DNA of 64,000 nt, taken from positions 6,620,049 through 6,684,048 of the forward strand of contig OX155967.1 in NCBI GenBank assembly GCA_944548615.1, read 5' to 3'. Position 1 is the first letter of the stretch; each line of letters begins with the position of its first letter. The notes below the pieces were generated by a model. The model did not search any database. It saw only the letters and a program-made list of their open reading frames with translations, and was not told where the DNA came from. This document shows positions 54,190 through 64,000 of the stretch, in pieces. The DNA comes from Micropterix aruncella. Lineage: Eukaryota; Arthropoda; Insecta; Lepidoptera; Micropterigidae. A program made the translations under genes and the position numbers.

Positions 54190-54760
54190 TTTAAGCTATT
54201 GCATAGCTTTTATCGCGGGCCTAGGCCAGCGCGGCGACCGAATGAAGAATTTTTTTAACGAAAATTAATGATTTTAAACTGATAATTACGTCTAAACGAG
54301 TACTGCTTACGATTCGAAAAAAATATATGTTAAACAAGAACATTTTCCTAATATTCTTAGCTTTGAATATTCTAGATTTTGTTTATATTACATAGTGCAA
54401 TTAATTTGTGAAATTAGGTCTAACCGAACACAAAAGCGACTACTACGCAAATACTATCTGGCGTATTATTATGAAACTTGCACCATTTTAAAGATAATTT
54501 AATTATCTATCTTTTTATCTACGATTTTTTTCGAATAATCCGTTTTTTTTGCTTTATCGAATAAAAAATTCATACGCGGCGCTCTATCGGACGACGATTA
54601 AATTATTCCGAATCATTTGCTTCCGCAGCCGCAAATGATTCGGAATAATTTCAACGTTTTCCGATAGAGCGCAGTTATCTGATATCAGAGAAAATAAAAT
54701 AAATAAATAATTATAATTGCATAAATTGTTAAAAATGCTATGCAATAGCTTTACCGCGGC
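54190..54760. mobile_element. MITE-like element with AAGCTATTGCATAGC ends
   Basis: Left TTTAAGCTATTGCATAGCTT and right (reverse complement) TAAAGCTATTGCATAGCATT suggest ~17-bp inverted termini that are themselves palindromic. The interior has the large hairpin at 54579-54672. Target duplication unclear; no coding. Confidence 0.45.
54579..54672. other. Long hairpin, 42-base arms, 10-base loop
   Basis: 54579-54620 and 54631-54672 are reverse complements except for about four positions: GCGCTCTATCGGA ... AAATTATTCCGAATCATTTG C on the left. The loop is TTCCGCAGCC. Such a fold is unlikely by chance. Confidence 0.85.
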
Positions 54761-54861
54761 AGTCCCCGAGTGCCACACGTATTTTTTTTATCCACAAGGC
54801 TGATGCGTTTTCGTGGAACCCGCCTTGTTGCCTGTCTGCAACATCTTCTAGGTGGGCATTT

Positions 54862-54972
54862 ATAGCATCACGCGGTCAAATACTCAAGCGGTCACCCATC
54901 CCAGCATTGACCGCGCCCAACGCTACATAACTTCGGTAACAACGAGGAGAACCGGGGTCAACGCGGCTACGG
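54862..54972 (-). ncRNA. 5S rRNA-like sequence (pseudogene or 5S-derived SINE head)
   Basis: On the minus strand the segment has, in the right order for 5S rRNA, CGGTTCTC, ACCGAAGTTATGTAGCGT, TGGGCGCGGTCAATGCTGGG, ATGGGTGACCGCTTG and CCGCGTG. Similarity to insect 5S rRNA is moderate, with the internal control region best preserved. Too diverged to be a functional gene. It lies just before family R element H, in the opposite orientation. Confidence 0.5.
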
Positions 54973-54983
54973 ACTTGAGACGA

Positions 54984-55662
54984 AACGAATAGAGTTGTCA
55001 ACTACAACGGGCAAACCCGCGGAGTTCAGGAAGTTTTAACAATTAGTCGTTCTATCTCCCGTGAAGTGAGCGCAGAAGACTTGGATAAAACAGTCCACCG
55101 TCAAGCTCCGCCACGTGCTCGTAAGAGGCCAACGCATTAACCGCGAGATAACCGGGTATGTTACCCAGCGGGCTCACACTCACGCCCTTACTTCCAATTG
55201 CGACCAGATTACTCCAGTCTCTCGATTAGTTACGAATTGGAGGTCGCTCGCGCGGTCCTCTCCCTTACGAAGCGGTGAAACGATGTAAACAGAATCTATC
55301 GCGGACCACGGCATCGTTTGCCCGGCTGTTCACCCAGGATCGGGTAGACGATCGTAGTTTCAAGAGCAGTCGCCGTAAGGTCAGCGACCACCCCCGCTCT
55401 GTAGGAAACAGTACTGCTTCCAGACTCCCCCGACTGTCAGTCAGAGTGCACAATCGATTGGCTTACGCCGCACGGTGCGCAGGCCGTCCAGGAGCCCCAG
55501 AAGGTTGACTCCTAGGGGAACTAGCCCTAAGACCAGAGTCCTGCCCAGGCTCGCTCTTCATGCGTGGCGGCCGCCGGATGGGTGTTGACCCGTGAGTGTG
55601 ACCAACCCTGAACAGAATGGGTCTTCGTGGCCAACTCAGCAAGGGCCCATTAGCTCCCTAAG
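54984..55662 (+). mobile_element. Family R element H, full length
   Basis: Starts ACGAATAGAGTTGTCAACTA, ends CCCATTAGCTCCCTAA. About 680 bp. The internal site used by the nests (CTGTCAGTCAGAGTGCAC) is uninterrupted. No clear target duplication. Confidence 0.85.
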
Positions 55663-55674
55663 AGCTACAAGAGA

Positions 55675-55990
55675 GAAAGATTCTCATCCACGAGTATGCC
55701 TAAATTCTTTACAACTTTAGAATACCCAATCACATTGCCCTCGATTTCTACTCGACGTACAGACGGTACTCCGAAGCATGGTCGAATTATAGCCATTGCA
55801 AAAGTTCTGTCTTCTAAGAAACGGTTGTCTTTGCTCTGTTTCATGGTGTAGACCAGCGGTTCCCGTATTAGGTTCCGCTTGCGAAGACCCTCGGCTGATA
55901 CCGACCCTTTTTCAAGCAGAAATTCATGCCATAATGGTTGACTGTAAGATATCGCCACACCGATAAATCCAATATTTGTGCATAATTTGT
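55675..55990 (-). pseudogene. LINE reverse-transcriptase fragment
   Basis: Minus-strand frame (55665-55958): FAMAIIRPCFGVPSVRRVEI, EGNVIGYSKVVKNLGILVDE. The V(K)NLGxxxD motif marks the segment after the palm in LINE reverse transcriptases. Both ends missing. Confidence 0.65.
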
Positions 55991-56004
55991 CTTTCTAAAC
56001 CAGT

Positions 56005-56590
56005 ATGCATTACATTACATTACATTTACGTCGTGTCCAATTGGCGGCTAAAACCCGCTCTTGGACGTGTCAAAATATTTGTGTTTCAAGTAGTAAGTCT
56101 CATTACTACTTTAATCTTTACTTAACATACATATATTATTTTTAAAAATATATAGTGTCTAAGAAACGTTGGAATCTACTTAAAGTTATTCGTTGTAGAA
56201 TCGTATTACAAAACAAATTAAAGGCTTATTTAATAAAATAGTCAATAATTCTAATAGCTACCTAATAAACACACAATAATTAAAATAGTCAGTTAAAAAG
56301 TTGAATAATCAAAGCAGAAGCCTAACAATTGAAATAGTCAATAAATCGAATATATACGTACTAAAAACTGTTATAGAAAGGGTGGCCTATCAGCATCTCC
56401 TTAATGTTTTTTTTAATTGTTTGTCCTCCAGTTGTTTGATAGTGGTAGGAAGTAAATTGTAGAATTCAATGCTAAGGTATAAGTAGCTCTTCTGTACTTT
56501 TGCCAGTCTTGTTCGGGGCACGCATAAAAGGGAATTACCGCGTGTATGGTGAGAGTGAATGTCCGCTCTAGTTGCAGTAGTATGCATTAA
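56005..56590 (-). mobile_element. LINE with TACAT tail, copy 3
   Basis: Antisense tail CATTACATTACATTACATTT, CGTGTCCAATTGGCGGCTAA and CCGCTCTTGGACGTGTCAAA as in copies 1 and 2. Coding remnant 56390-56587: ADIHSHHTRGNS and VQKSYLYLSIEFYNLLP. A ~170-bp stretch of the 3' UTR differs from the other two copies. Confidence 0.8.
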
Positions 56591-56595
56591 GTAAC

Positions 56596-56636
56596 GTTTT
56601 TATAGCACAATAAAGTTATTCTATTCTATTCTATGC
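56596..56636 (+). mobile_element. LINE terminus with ATTCT tail
   Basis: AGCACAATAAAGTTATTCTA followed by TTCTA units. Only the last ~40 bases of a plus-strand LINE. The minus-strand LINE at 59583 has the same repeat tail. Confidence 0.55.
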
Positions 56637-57143
56637 CATAGAGACTCGTGCCGTGAGACGAAAAAAACCGTGCTAGGTAAAATCTCTGAATTGGTTATTA
56701 ACAAACTTACTTTTGACTCCCTGCCCCAATATCCACTCCTAGCGGACATCCCTGATGTGTCACCGCATGCAATACGACCGATATTGACCCCTGTGTCGAA
56801 GTTGCGAGATGTCATTGTCGCCCCTGCAATCACGGTCGCTTATCGCCTTGTCGCAACTATCCGGTGATATTTTTATCAGACCGTTTATTGCCACTTTCAC
56901 ACGACGACGCGACGTGGCAGGGTTGTCAATTTTTATTTATTTATTTTAGCAGTCATTATAAAAATAAAAAAGCAGATTATTTTACAATAATTTCAAGGTG
57001 ACATTTGTACGGAGACACATCGAAATTTTGCATAAATGTGTCTTACGCTTTCGCCAGCCCGACTCCGCAATACAAGGCTTGCGCAAAGCGTCTTACGTAG
57101 AAGAAATAAAAATAGATTCGTAAAATGCCTGTGCCATGCGTTG
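56637..57143. other. No supported gene
   Basis: The 65-codon frame at 56670-56867 is not recognisable. Otherwise non-repetitive. Confidence 0.3.
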
Positions 57144-57256
57144 GACTCTCACGGGCTAGTAGGCGTAGCTAGACAATGGACTGTATTTCGTCATCAAGTC
57201 TACCTTCATTCCAGGTTGAAAGAACGATCACTGTCGTTATACCTTCCTGAGGTTAC
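57144..57256 (-). mobile_element. Family R, 5' fragment joined to element I
   Basis: GCGTTGGACTCTCACGGGCT, GCGTAGCTAGACAATGGACT, TATACCTTCCTGAGGTTACG: the antisense first ~120 bases of R, lacking the terminal ~30. It is followed without spacer by the 3' end of element I in the same orientation (head-to-tail). Confidence 0.65.
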
Positions 57257-58422
57257 GGGAGCTAATGGGCCATGTTGCAGTTTGGCCACTAAGACCTAGT
57301 TGTATAGGGTCGGTCAAACGCACGGGTCAATTTCCATCCGGCAGCCTCCACGCAGAAGTGCGAGCCCGGGCAGGACGCTGGCCTGCGGGTCAGTCTCAGT
57401 TCATATACTTGCTCTCCTATATCATGCACTCTCCCAATTAATACCATCCTATCTCTACGAGCTTTTTGAACCACTAAGTTCCCACGGTCTCGTACTTCGG
57501 TCAGCCTCGGACAGTTTAATAGGAATAGTAATTTCTATTCCTATTCTTTCTGTGTCCATGGTGCAAGACTCTGAAACGACCTCCCAGCAAACGAAACTCG
57601 CCTTCTTTACCATCGTTTAAGACTCACCTTAAGGATTACTACCTTTCATAAGAAGTAACCAGTTCTTCCCTTTCTCTCCTCTTCCTCTCCCAATTTCTTC
57701 TCCTCGGGCATTATTAGTTTTGAATTCTTCCATTTGTCTGTATGTTATTCAGACGGTTTGTATGTTATGTAATAATCTTTATTTTCACAATGCGCGCATG
57801 TACCACTGTGTTTAGGTTAGTTGTAAGACATTGCGATGTGGCAATAAGCTCGCCTTTTTGTATAATAATTAAGTGCAAATAAAGAGTTTATTATTATTAT
57901 TAATCGTTCTTCGGGCGGTTTGCGCACCATGCAACGTCAGCCAATCGACTGCGTACTCCGACTGATAACCGGGGAGTCTGGAAATAGCTTGTTTTTCCTG
58001 AAGATCGGGGGTAGTTGTTAATCTTACAACAACTGCTCTTGAAACGACCATTCGGCCACCCGATCCCGGGTAAAGAGCCGGGCAAAGGATGCCGTGATCC
58101 GCGATAGATTCGGTAGAAACCGAATCACCGCTACGTAAGGGATAGGACCGCGCGAGCGACCTCGAACCCGTAACCAGTCGGGAGGCCGGAGTAATCTGGT
58201 TGCAACTGGTAGTAAGGGCGCGAGTGTCGGCCCGCTGGTTGATAAACCTGGTTAACTCGCGGTAAGGCGTTGGTGTCTTACGGGCGTTTGGCGTAACTAG
58301 GCGGTGGACTGTTTTCGTCCCGAGTCTTCTGCGCTTACCCCACGGGAGACAGAATGATCCAATATCGTTAAAACTTCCTGAGGTGACGGATTCGCCCGTT
58401 GTAGTCAACAGCTCTAGTTGTC
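57257..58422 (-). mobile_element. Family R element I, split by a LINE
   Basis: 3' end GGGAGCTAATGGGCC at 57257, 5' end CAACTAGAGCTGTTGACTAC at 58422 (minus strand). 57398-57901 is an inserted plus-strand LINE; some R sequence at the junction is lost. A 179-codon minus-strand frame (57869-58408) keeps TTTGESVTSGSFND, PTPYREL and SRSLARSYPLRSG, as in copies B and C. Confidence 0.85.
57398..57901 (+). mobile_element. LINE 3' end inside element I, ATT tail
   Basis: Frames give FSVHGARLWNDLPANETRL, a LINE C-terminus, near 57546-57600. Then comes a 3' UTR, TAGGTTAGTTGTAAGACATT, GTGCAAATAAAGAGTTTATT and ATT units. Same terminus as 15648-15762. Confidence 0.8.
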
Positions 58423-58429
58423 TGATGGT

Positions 58430-58820
58430 ACAATCTAACTAATATTTTTTTATTTTATAAAATAAACCAGTTGGGTTTTTATACAGATTGACTATTTTTT
58501 TAAACGGAAAAAACAATTATTAAATAAATTTACAATAAAAATGTAGGGTCCTTTAAAAAACTATTTGAGGTGCTAAAATACCTAAGTAGGTATAGATGAA
58601 AAATGCAAATAGTCAAAATATAAAAACGAATAGTCAGTTATAAAATAGTCAAATCAGAAATACCACAATTATAAGATTACAAATAGAAATGTCTCAATAG
58701 AAATAGTCAATACAAATTTTATTAATATAATCTATCTCCGATTATCAAAATGATTGGATATATAGTCAAGAAAAAAAAATACATACATTGTATTTTAATA
58801 AAAGTAATCATGAAAGATTA
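58430..58820 (-). mobile_element. Probable LINE 3' UTR
   Basis: Repeated AATAGTCAA/TAGTCAAAT words as in the 3' UTRs of the TACAT-tailed LINEs. No sharp terminus. It probably belongs with the coding remnant to its right. Confidence 0.4.
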
Positions 58821-59160
58821 GGAAATTCAATACTGTCAAAGTCCCTAATAGAATAAATTGGGTTCTTGATAAGAATGTCCTGGACCTTTTTCTTAAAATG
58901 AACGTCCCCAAGACCCCTGACGCACAATGGAATCTTATTATAAAAAAAGGTTGGACTTGTACAGGAAACTATTTCTAACCTTACTCAGTCGTACTTTGTA
59001 AGGACGCAAGTCTTGTTTGTTCCGAGTATTATGCGAATGAATATCCGAATTTTTTAGAGTAGTATTGATGTTTTTTCTTGCATACATGATACCCTGATAT
59101 ACATAAGCGGCATACATTTTCATTATACCACATTCAATGAAATGAAATGAAGACAATATT
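58821..59160 (-). pseudogene. LINE coding remnant
   Basis: Minus-strand frame 58938-59156: ECGIMKMYAAYVYQGIMYAR, NSDIHSHNTRNKQDLRPYKV and RNSFLYKSN. DIHSHNTR is a recurring motif of this LINE group (also at 43360 and 56540). The C-terminal end is displaced by a frame break. Confidence 0.65.
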
Positions 59161-59580
59161 AATAAATGGCTATTTGAATTAGGGAGGTCTAAATCTGAAA
59201 ATTTTGTTTGTAAAGCGTATGTATAATGGTTAATTAAAAAATAATATTGTATATTTATATAAATTATTATGCATATATTAATAGTATATCATATCATATT
59301 TCTATTTATATTACTTATTTCATATTTTTTAGCGCTGCTTTTATAATTGTTTTTATATATTTTATTAAATTATAAATATGTTTATACCATATTGTATTAC
59401 CTACAATGTATTATTCTTACAAATTTAGTATTTTGATTTGTATTATAGTGATATTTATTTATTATTATATATTATTCAATCCTAATTAAGGTACATTCAT
59501 TAATTATAAAAATAAAACAGTTTTTCACGTTAATTAGGCTAATTGTTACATAAGTTGTATTACTTATTTTAATTAATTAA
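59161..59580. other. No supported gene
   Basis: Very AT-rich, no frame or repeat of note. Confidence 0.4.
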
Positions 59581-59582
59581 TC

Positions 59583-60139
59583 TGAATAGAATAGAATAGA
59601 ATTATCTTTATTTCATATAATTTATCATACAATTTTGTGGCTCGCCAAGTTCGAGCAGTGTTGTTTACATAATAATATGTGTCGTGGGGTAAGATCTTAT
59701 GTAATAATATATTGGGCCAGTACTTATCAGAACTGGCTCATGCTTACGCTATATGTCTTATTTTTATTTCTAAGTAATTATCCGCCTAGATATGGGACAG
59801 TTTAGTCCTAGTTAGGTGGGCAATAATCATTAGTTCCATTTCGATGTTCAATTTTTCCGAGTTACGTATAACATTGATAACAATGGGGCTAAATGTACAA
59901 AAATTAAATGAATAAAGTATTAAACCCTAAAAAAAAAAATACGGCCTGCAAGATGTTAGCGATAATATTGTGCATAAATTGCGAACTGCTCTTTTTTGAA
60001 GTCGAAATATTCTAACTGAATTTGCCGCGGTTCCCCAAAACATAAGGCCATAAGTTATTAATGAATAGAAATTAGCATAATATCTAACAATACTTATTCG
60101 GCGTTTTGTGAATGCCCTGCGATCTAATCGCAGAGACAC
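59583..60139 (-). mobile_element. LINE with ATTCT tail, split by another LINE
   Basis: The left edge is (GAATA)n, antisense to an (ATTCT)n tail, then 3' UTR to ~59700. Coding resumes at 59940-60139 on the minus strand: RRAFTKRRISIVRYYANFYS, LITYGLMFWGTAAN, RLQKRAVRNL, a normal post-palm LINE segment. 59705-59939 is foreign. Confidence 0.65.
59705..59939 (+). mobile_element. LINE 3' end with poly(A), inserted in another LINE
   Basis: Plus-strand 3' UTR with the hairpin motif CGCCTAGATATGGG ... AGTCCTAGTTAGGTGGGC at 59781-59821, ending AATAAAGTATTAAACCCT and eleven A. The orientation is opposite to the LINE that surrounds it. Confidence 0.6.
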
Positions 60140-60560
60140 ACACTAATCAACATATATACAGATACGAGTATAGATGCACGTGTCTCTCGTATATCCGCGG
60201 CGCGTCTCTGTGTCTGGTCTCCACCACAACGTCCATTTCCACTACCGTAAACCTTTCACTCTCGATATCCCCACCTCGTCGCCGCCGGCTAGAGATCGTC
60301 TGATCCGTGTCCAATTCGCCGAGCGGCGCGCGCGCAGCTTCCGCCGACAGACGGAATCGATTCGAGTCGCTAGATCGACGCGCGCTGCGCGACTTCAAAA
60401 AAAAAATTGACGTCACAGTTGTAAGCCCGCGTTGTTATTGCCGCGATCGATTGTGTGTGGTTGTGTGTTTGGAAACAAATAAATGTTCTCGATCTGATAA
60501 GTGCTGTTCTGTGAGAGTACATACTTAGTGAGTGAGCGGTGTGATTCATCAGTGGTAAAA
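60140..60560 (+). promoter_or_regulatory. CpG-rich block, possible promoter and 5' exon
   Basis: A CG-dense 250-base block (CGCCGAGCGGCGCGCGCGCA near 60319) followed by GTG/TGTG-rich sequence and AGTGAGTGAGCGGTGTG near 60527. Frames on both strands are open only through composition. The same GAGCGGTGTGA word is found upstream of the exon at 45224 (45198-45208), which may be coincidence. Confidence 0.3.
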
Positions 60561-60694
60561 AAAATTGCGAAGAAATGCTATCTACACTATTTTATTTATT
60601 TTATTTCATTTTATTATACACACAAAGAACCTTAAAGACTAAATAAAATAATCCAATTCATTGTTTGATCGCAAATTACTATAATAATACGAAT

Positions 60695-60840
60695 TTACCG
60701 CGAAAGAAACGCATTTACCGCATCATTTTTTAGCATTCTTCGTTTCGACGATGTGGCAGTCAGGGTGGACTGAAGTGCTGTCAATTCTCTCTCACGAATC
60801 TCATACGGATGCTGTTAGTGGCCAAGACCTTTTGACATTA
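60695..60840 (+). mobile_element. Diverged head of the mariner-derived repeat
   Basis: AACGCATTTACCG, GTTTCGACGATGTGGCAG, GGGTGGACTGAAGTGCTGTC parallel the head motifs at 60900-60995. A further inverted relative of 60795-60840 lies at 63040-63105. Confidence 0.45.
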
Positions 60841-60857
60841 AAATGCCCTGCTGTTTA

Positions 60858-61745
60858 AAATCGAAGACTATCGCGGTTGTTTGACAGTAATAAATAGGAT
60901 AGAAACGAATTTACCGCTTGAAATTTGTAGCACCTGACGTTTCGGTGACGTTGCAGCCACCGTTGTCCAGGGTAGACTGAAAGAGCTGTCAATCCGTTGT
61001 TTACTGAATACTGAATACTTATAACGGTTGTGGGGGGCCGCACTCGGAGCGCGCGAATTTCGAAAATCCGTCTTGCACACAACACTCACTGAATCCTGTC
61101 TTACGTCCTCGCGTTCGGCGTTCGGCGGCGGGAACATTTTAAAAAGAGGGTCAACGTAGGGGGGTTAGGGGCCACGTAGGAACATTTTTAAAAGAGGGTT
61201 TCAGTGGAGACGACGGTTACAAACTCTCTTCTATGGTGCGCAATGTCCGCCAGTAGTGTAATTGGTTTGTCTTTCTTTGAGAACGAAAATGGTCAGCAAT
61301 CAATGTAAATTCCGAACGATACAGGCACATGATCAACACGTTTTTTGCTCCTAATGTGGAAAGAGATCCCCGATATACCAGAAACACGTGGTTTCAACAG
61401 AATGGGGCCACTGCCCATACTGTCAGGGATTAAATGCCGACTGTGCAAGTACATTTCCCCCAAAAAGTAATATCGGGGTTTGGAGACATACGCTGGCCGC
61501 CAAGATCACCCGACCTCACTCCGTGTATTTTTATTCTGTAGGGTTATTTAAAATCTAAAGTTTATTCCAACAAACCTCGAACAATTAAAGCCCTGAAAGA
61601 AAATATACGACGAGAAATCAACAACATTTATCCGCAGCTCCGCAAGAAAGTGTTTCAAAATTTGCGCGCTCGATTCGAGTAGTGCGTGTCAGTGGATGAG
61701 AAACATTTAGAAGGAATTTTATTCCAAAAATAAAACCCGATTATT
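60858..61745 (+). mobile_element. Mariner-derived composite repeat, copy 2 (longest)
   Basis: Head as in 18858. The transposase part continues to a stop at 61680. Readable blocks: VNGLSFFENENG-like start (here VIGL), VNSERYRHMINTFFAPNVE, NTWFQQNGATAHTV, GFGDIRWPPRSPDLTP, KALKENIRREINNIYPQLRK and QNLRARFE. Related mariners have QQDGATAH; the Asp is Asn here. Several stops. It ends just before the TTAA element. Confidence 0.8.
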
Positions 61746-61759
61746 TTATTGATCTTTAA

Positions 61760-62934
61760 ACCCTTCGGCTACGTAACGACCAAATTTGGTTGCACATCAG
61801 AACACCGTTGACTTAAGAGGCCGTGTACGAAATCGATGTGGGCCGTGATACCTCTATAATCAATGGTATAATTTAACTATAGGTAGGTAGGATTTTCGGA
61901 GCCAAAGAGATACGTCCACCCTTTGGAAGCGCTCGGCGGGGACTAGCTAACTTAAGGCGTGAATCGTATCATAGGCGAGTATCATAACGCGAGAATTAGA
62001 TTGTTTTAAAAGACTTTATTGCCAATTTTAATTAATGTTTTGCATTTTTTTTGAGGAAATGGATTGATATTGAACTAAAGTTTATTTCTGTTGTTTTTAT
62101 TTTATGAACGAGAGTTCTAAAAGGCCAAAATCAAAAGCATTTCTTCGCCCATTTTCTAAAAAAATTGACAAAGTTAAATATTTTTTTAATCAACATTTTT
62201 ATATGAAAGTAGTAAAAAGTGATTCACTTATTATATAGACGACTTTCACAACAATACATTGCAATTTTTTTATACCGTTTAGATGTCAAAACGATTCGTA
62301 AATATGTTTTATTCTAAACCTCTTACAGCAAAAATTCACAAACAGTCGCCGCTTTAAGGTCAATTATTCAAAATTCTATAATAATTTTCAAAAAAGTAGC
62401 TCACTGATTAGACAATAATATAAATGATCTTTTATGTTGTGCAATAAAACTTATAGAAATACAGTATTATAACCTTAAATTCACGTCTGCAAACTTACGT
62501 AAATTTACGAAATGCGCAAAATTTCGTGTACGGCCTCTTAACGACCAATATTGGCGGCTTGCTCCCGGAGCACACAGTAATATTATTTTCTAATTCGAAC
62601 GCATCCTAAAATCCATACCAAATATATAATTATTACCATAGATACATAGACGGCCGCTAGAATAATTTCGCACGTCATTTCGCGGATATTTCTGGTAAAA
62701 TGCCGAGTTTTTTTTCACTTTTTCGATTTTCTCATGTTTATTCATAATTATGTAATTGTTTTACAAAATGAAATTTCAATATTCTATATACGAAATTTCA
62801 ATGCGCAGTTATTTTTTTACGATTGCTATAGTAGTTCCATAGTTATAGTACTTTTTGTCGAGCGCGGCGATATTGCAAGAAATTCTAATAAATTGCCGCG
62901 GTCTGCCATGAAATTATGCCGCTACTCGAAGGGT
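61760..62934. mobile_element. Larger TTAA-type element, 1.18 kb
   Basis: Left TTAA at 61756-61759 then ACCCTTCGGCTACGTAACGA; right end (reverse complement) ACCCTTCGAGTAGCGGCATA, followed by GTAA instead of TTAA. The interior is AT-rich without transposase. The last ~330 bases match the 306-bp MITE at 25485 and 35630-36290. Confidence 0.65.
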
Positions 62935-63750
62935 GTAAATGAATATTTTTAAACTATTCGCTTTATTTATTCACAACACGTTTAAATTTGAACTTTCCTA
63001 CTGAAGACACTGTATATCTGGCGTTAGCAACAGCAGATCAGTAATTAAATGTCGAGAGGTCTTGGCCACTGACGACATCCGTATGAGCCAGAGAATGACT
63101 CCATCAAGAGTACGTGACTGAGATTTTGCACGATCGTACTTAGTTATCGGGTACCATGAAACCAATTTGGCTATCCACTCTTTCATTTAGTATACCGTTA
63201 ACGTGTAGGAGTATCGAGTTTATGTCTCTCTGTAAACGGAGAGAGTTGTACTCAACCATAACACGAAGAAAATTGCTCGGATACAAGAGTAGATACTATC
63301 CGTATTGCTTGGAGTACAAGAAGCTTAGGAAACTGTTTTGTATTTTCTCTGGCATTAGTGTATGAGTATATACCAGGGTGTCTCGTATGCAAAGATAAAC
63401 ACGCGGAACAAATTAGACTTTTATTTATTTATTTATTTAGGTTAGTAACAGCATGAACTTATAATTAGATACATAATTCTTAAAGAAATCGTGTTCTTAT
63501 GCCGATTATAACTTACGCCGTTCGAAATTATTTGAAAAATATTTTACAAACTAAATTATGAAACAAAAAATGTAGAGTTAGAGTTAGTGTTGTAGAGTTA
63601 ACCGCAGACATATATAAATGATACTTATACAACATAAATTGAAAATAAGTAAATGGGAATAATTGTATTATACATATTTATACATACATATTACAAATCA
63701 ATAATTACTTGCAGTTGTCGCTGCTGCTTCAAGGGCGTATCGCACTGCCG
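62935..63750. other. No supported gene
   Basis: Short unrecognised frames at 62998-63186 and 63156-63365; a (TTTA)n run at 63420-63440 could be an antisense LINE tail. Confidence 0.3.
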
Positions 63751-63751
63751 A

Positions 63752-64000
63752 TCGGGCCCATGATGAGGTGGCCACGATGACCCATGTGTTCAGGGTCGGT
63801 CACACTCACGGGTCAACACCCATCCGATGGCCTCCACGCATGGGGTGCGAACCTGGGTAGGACACTGGGTCAACCAGTCTCCCCTGGGAATCAAACCTCT
63901 GGCGCTCCTGGACGGTCTGCGCACCGAGCGGCGCAAGCCAATCGATTGTGCTCTCCGACTAACAGTCGGGGGAGTCTGGGAACTGTATTGTTTCCTATAG
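63752..64000 (-). mobile_element. Family R element J, cut by the window end
   Basis: Begins with the antisense 3' end (CGGGCCCATGATGAGGTGGC) and runs to the right edge through TGCTCTCCGACTAACAGTCG, so the nest site is uninterrupted. The terminal TTAGCTCC is missing. It belongs to the subfamily of B, C and G2. Confidence 0.85.

Overview
This window looks like a repeat-dense stretch of an insect nuclear genome, most probably a moth or butterfly (Lepidoptera). The evidence is the AT-rich background, typical lepidopteran Helitrons (5' TC...CTAG 3' between A and T), several jockey/CR1-like and RTE-like LINE families, piggyBac-, hAT- and mariner-type relics and a tRNA-derived SINE. I see no bacterial or viral operon, no CRISPR array and no intact tRNA gene. 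The species assignment is an inference from repeat style.

Layout. 0-6 kb: LINE 3' ends, Helitron ends and one long LINE reading frame (2721-5432) with an open reverse-transcriptase domain. 6-12 kb: a C-run-rich TA-flanked MITE (7173-7702), a TTAA-flanked MITE (8464-8935), a piggyBac relic (10647-11554) and CpG-rich non-coding blocks. 12-20 kb: Helitron, SINE, RTE tail, foldback MITE and mariner relics. 20-30.7 kb: a Helitron, copies of a GC-rich ~0.65 kb repeat called family R here, and a hAT transposon with perfect 8-bp target duplications that carries a LINE. 30.7-42 kb: LINE tails, more family R, a second Helitron and MITEs. 42.4-44.8 kb: a second hAT-type element with perfect 8-bp duplications. 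45-50 kb: a likely host first coding exon (45224-45303) with promoter-like sequence and a splice donor, then intronic repeats, a nested pair of family R elements, and a textbook candidate recursive splice site (49372). 50-64 kb: LINE fragments, a 169-bp AT microsatellite, a 5S-rRNA-like segment, long hairpins, mariner relics and more family R.

The only host gene content I can support is the short exon at 45224-45303. If it is real, the sequence to its right is a long first intron. Almost all other coding potential belongs to mobile elements.

The most unusual signal is family R: about 15 full or partial copies, full length about 0.61-0.68 kb, without terminal inverted repeats, without a poly(A) or simple-repeat tail, yet with 13-16 bp target-site duplications in five cases. 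Nested insertions of R into R fall at one homologous position, each time in antisense orientation. A second notable pattern is a small hairpin motif shared by the 3' untranslated regions of at least six otherwise different LINE fragments.
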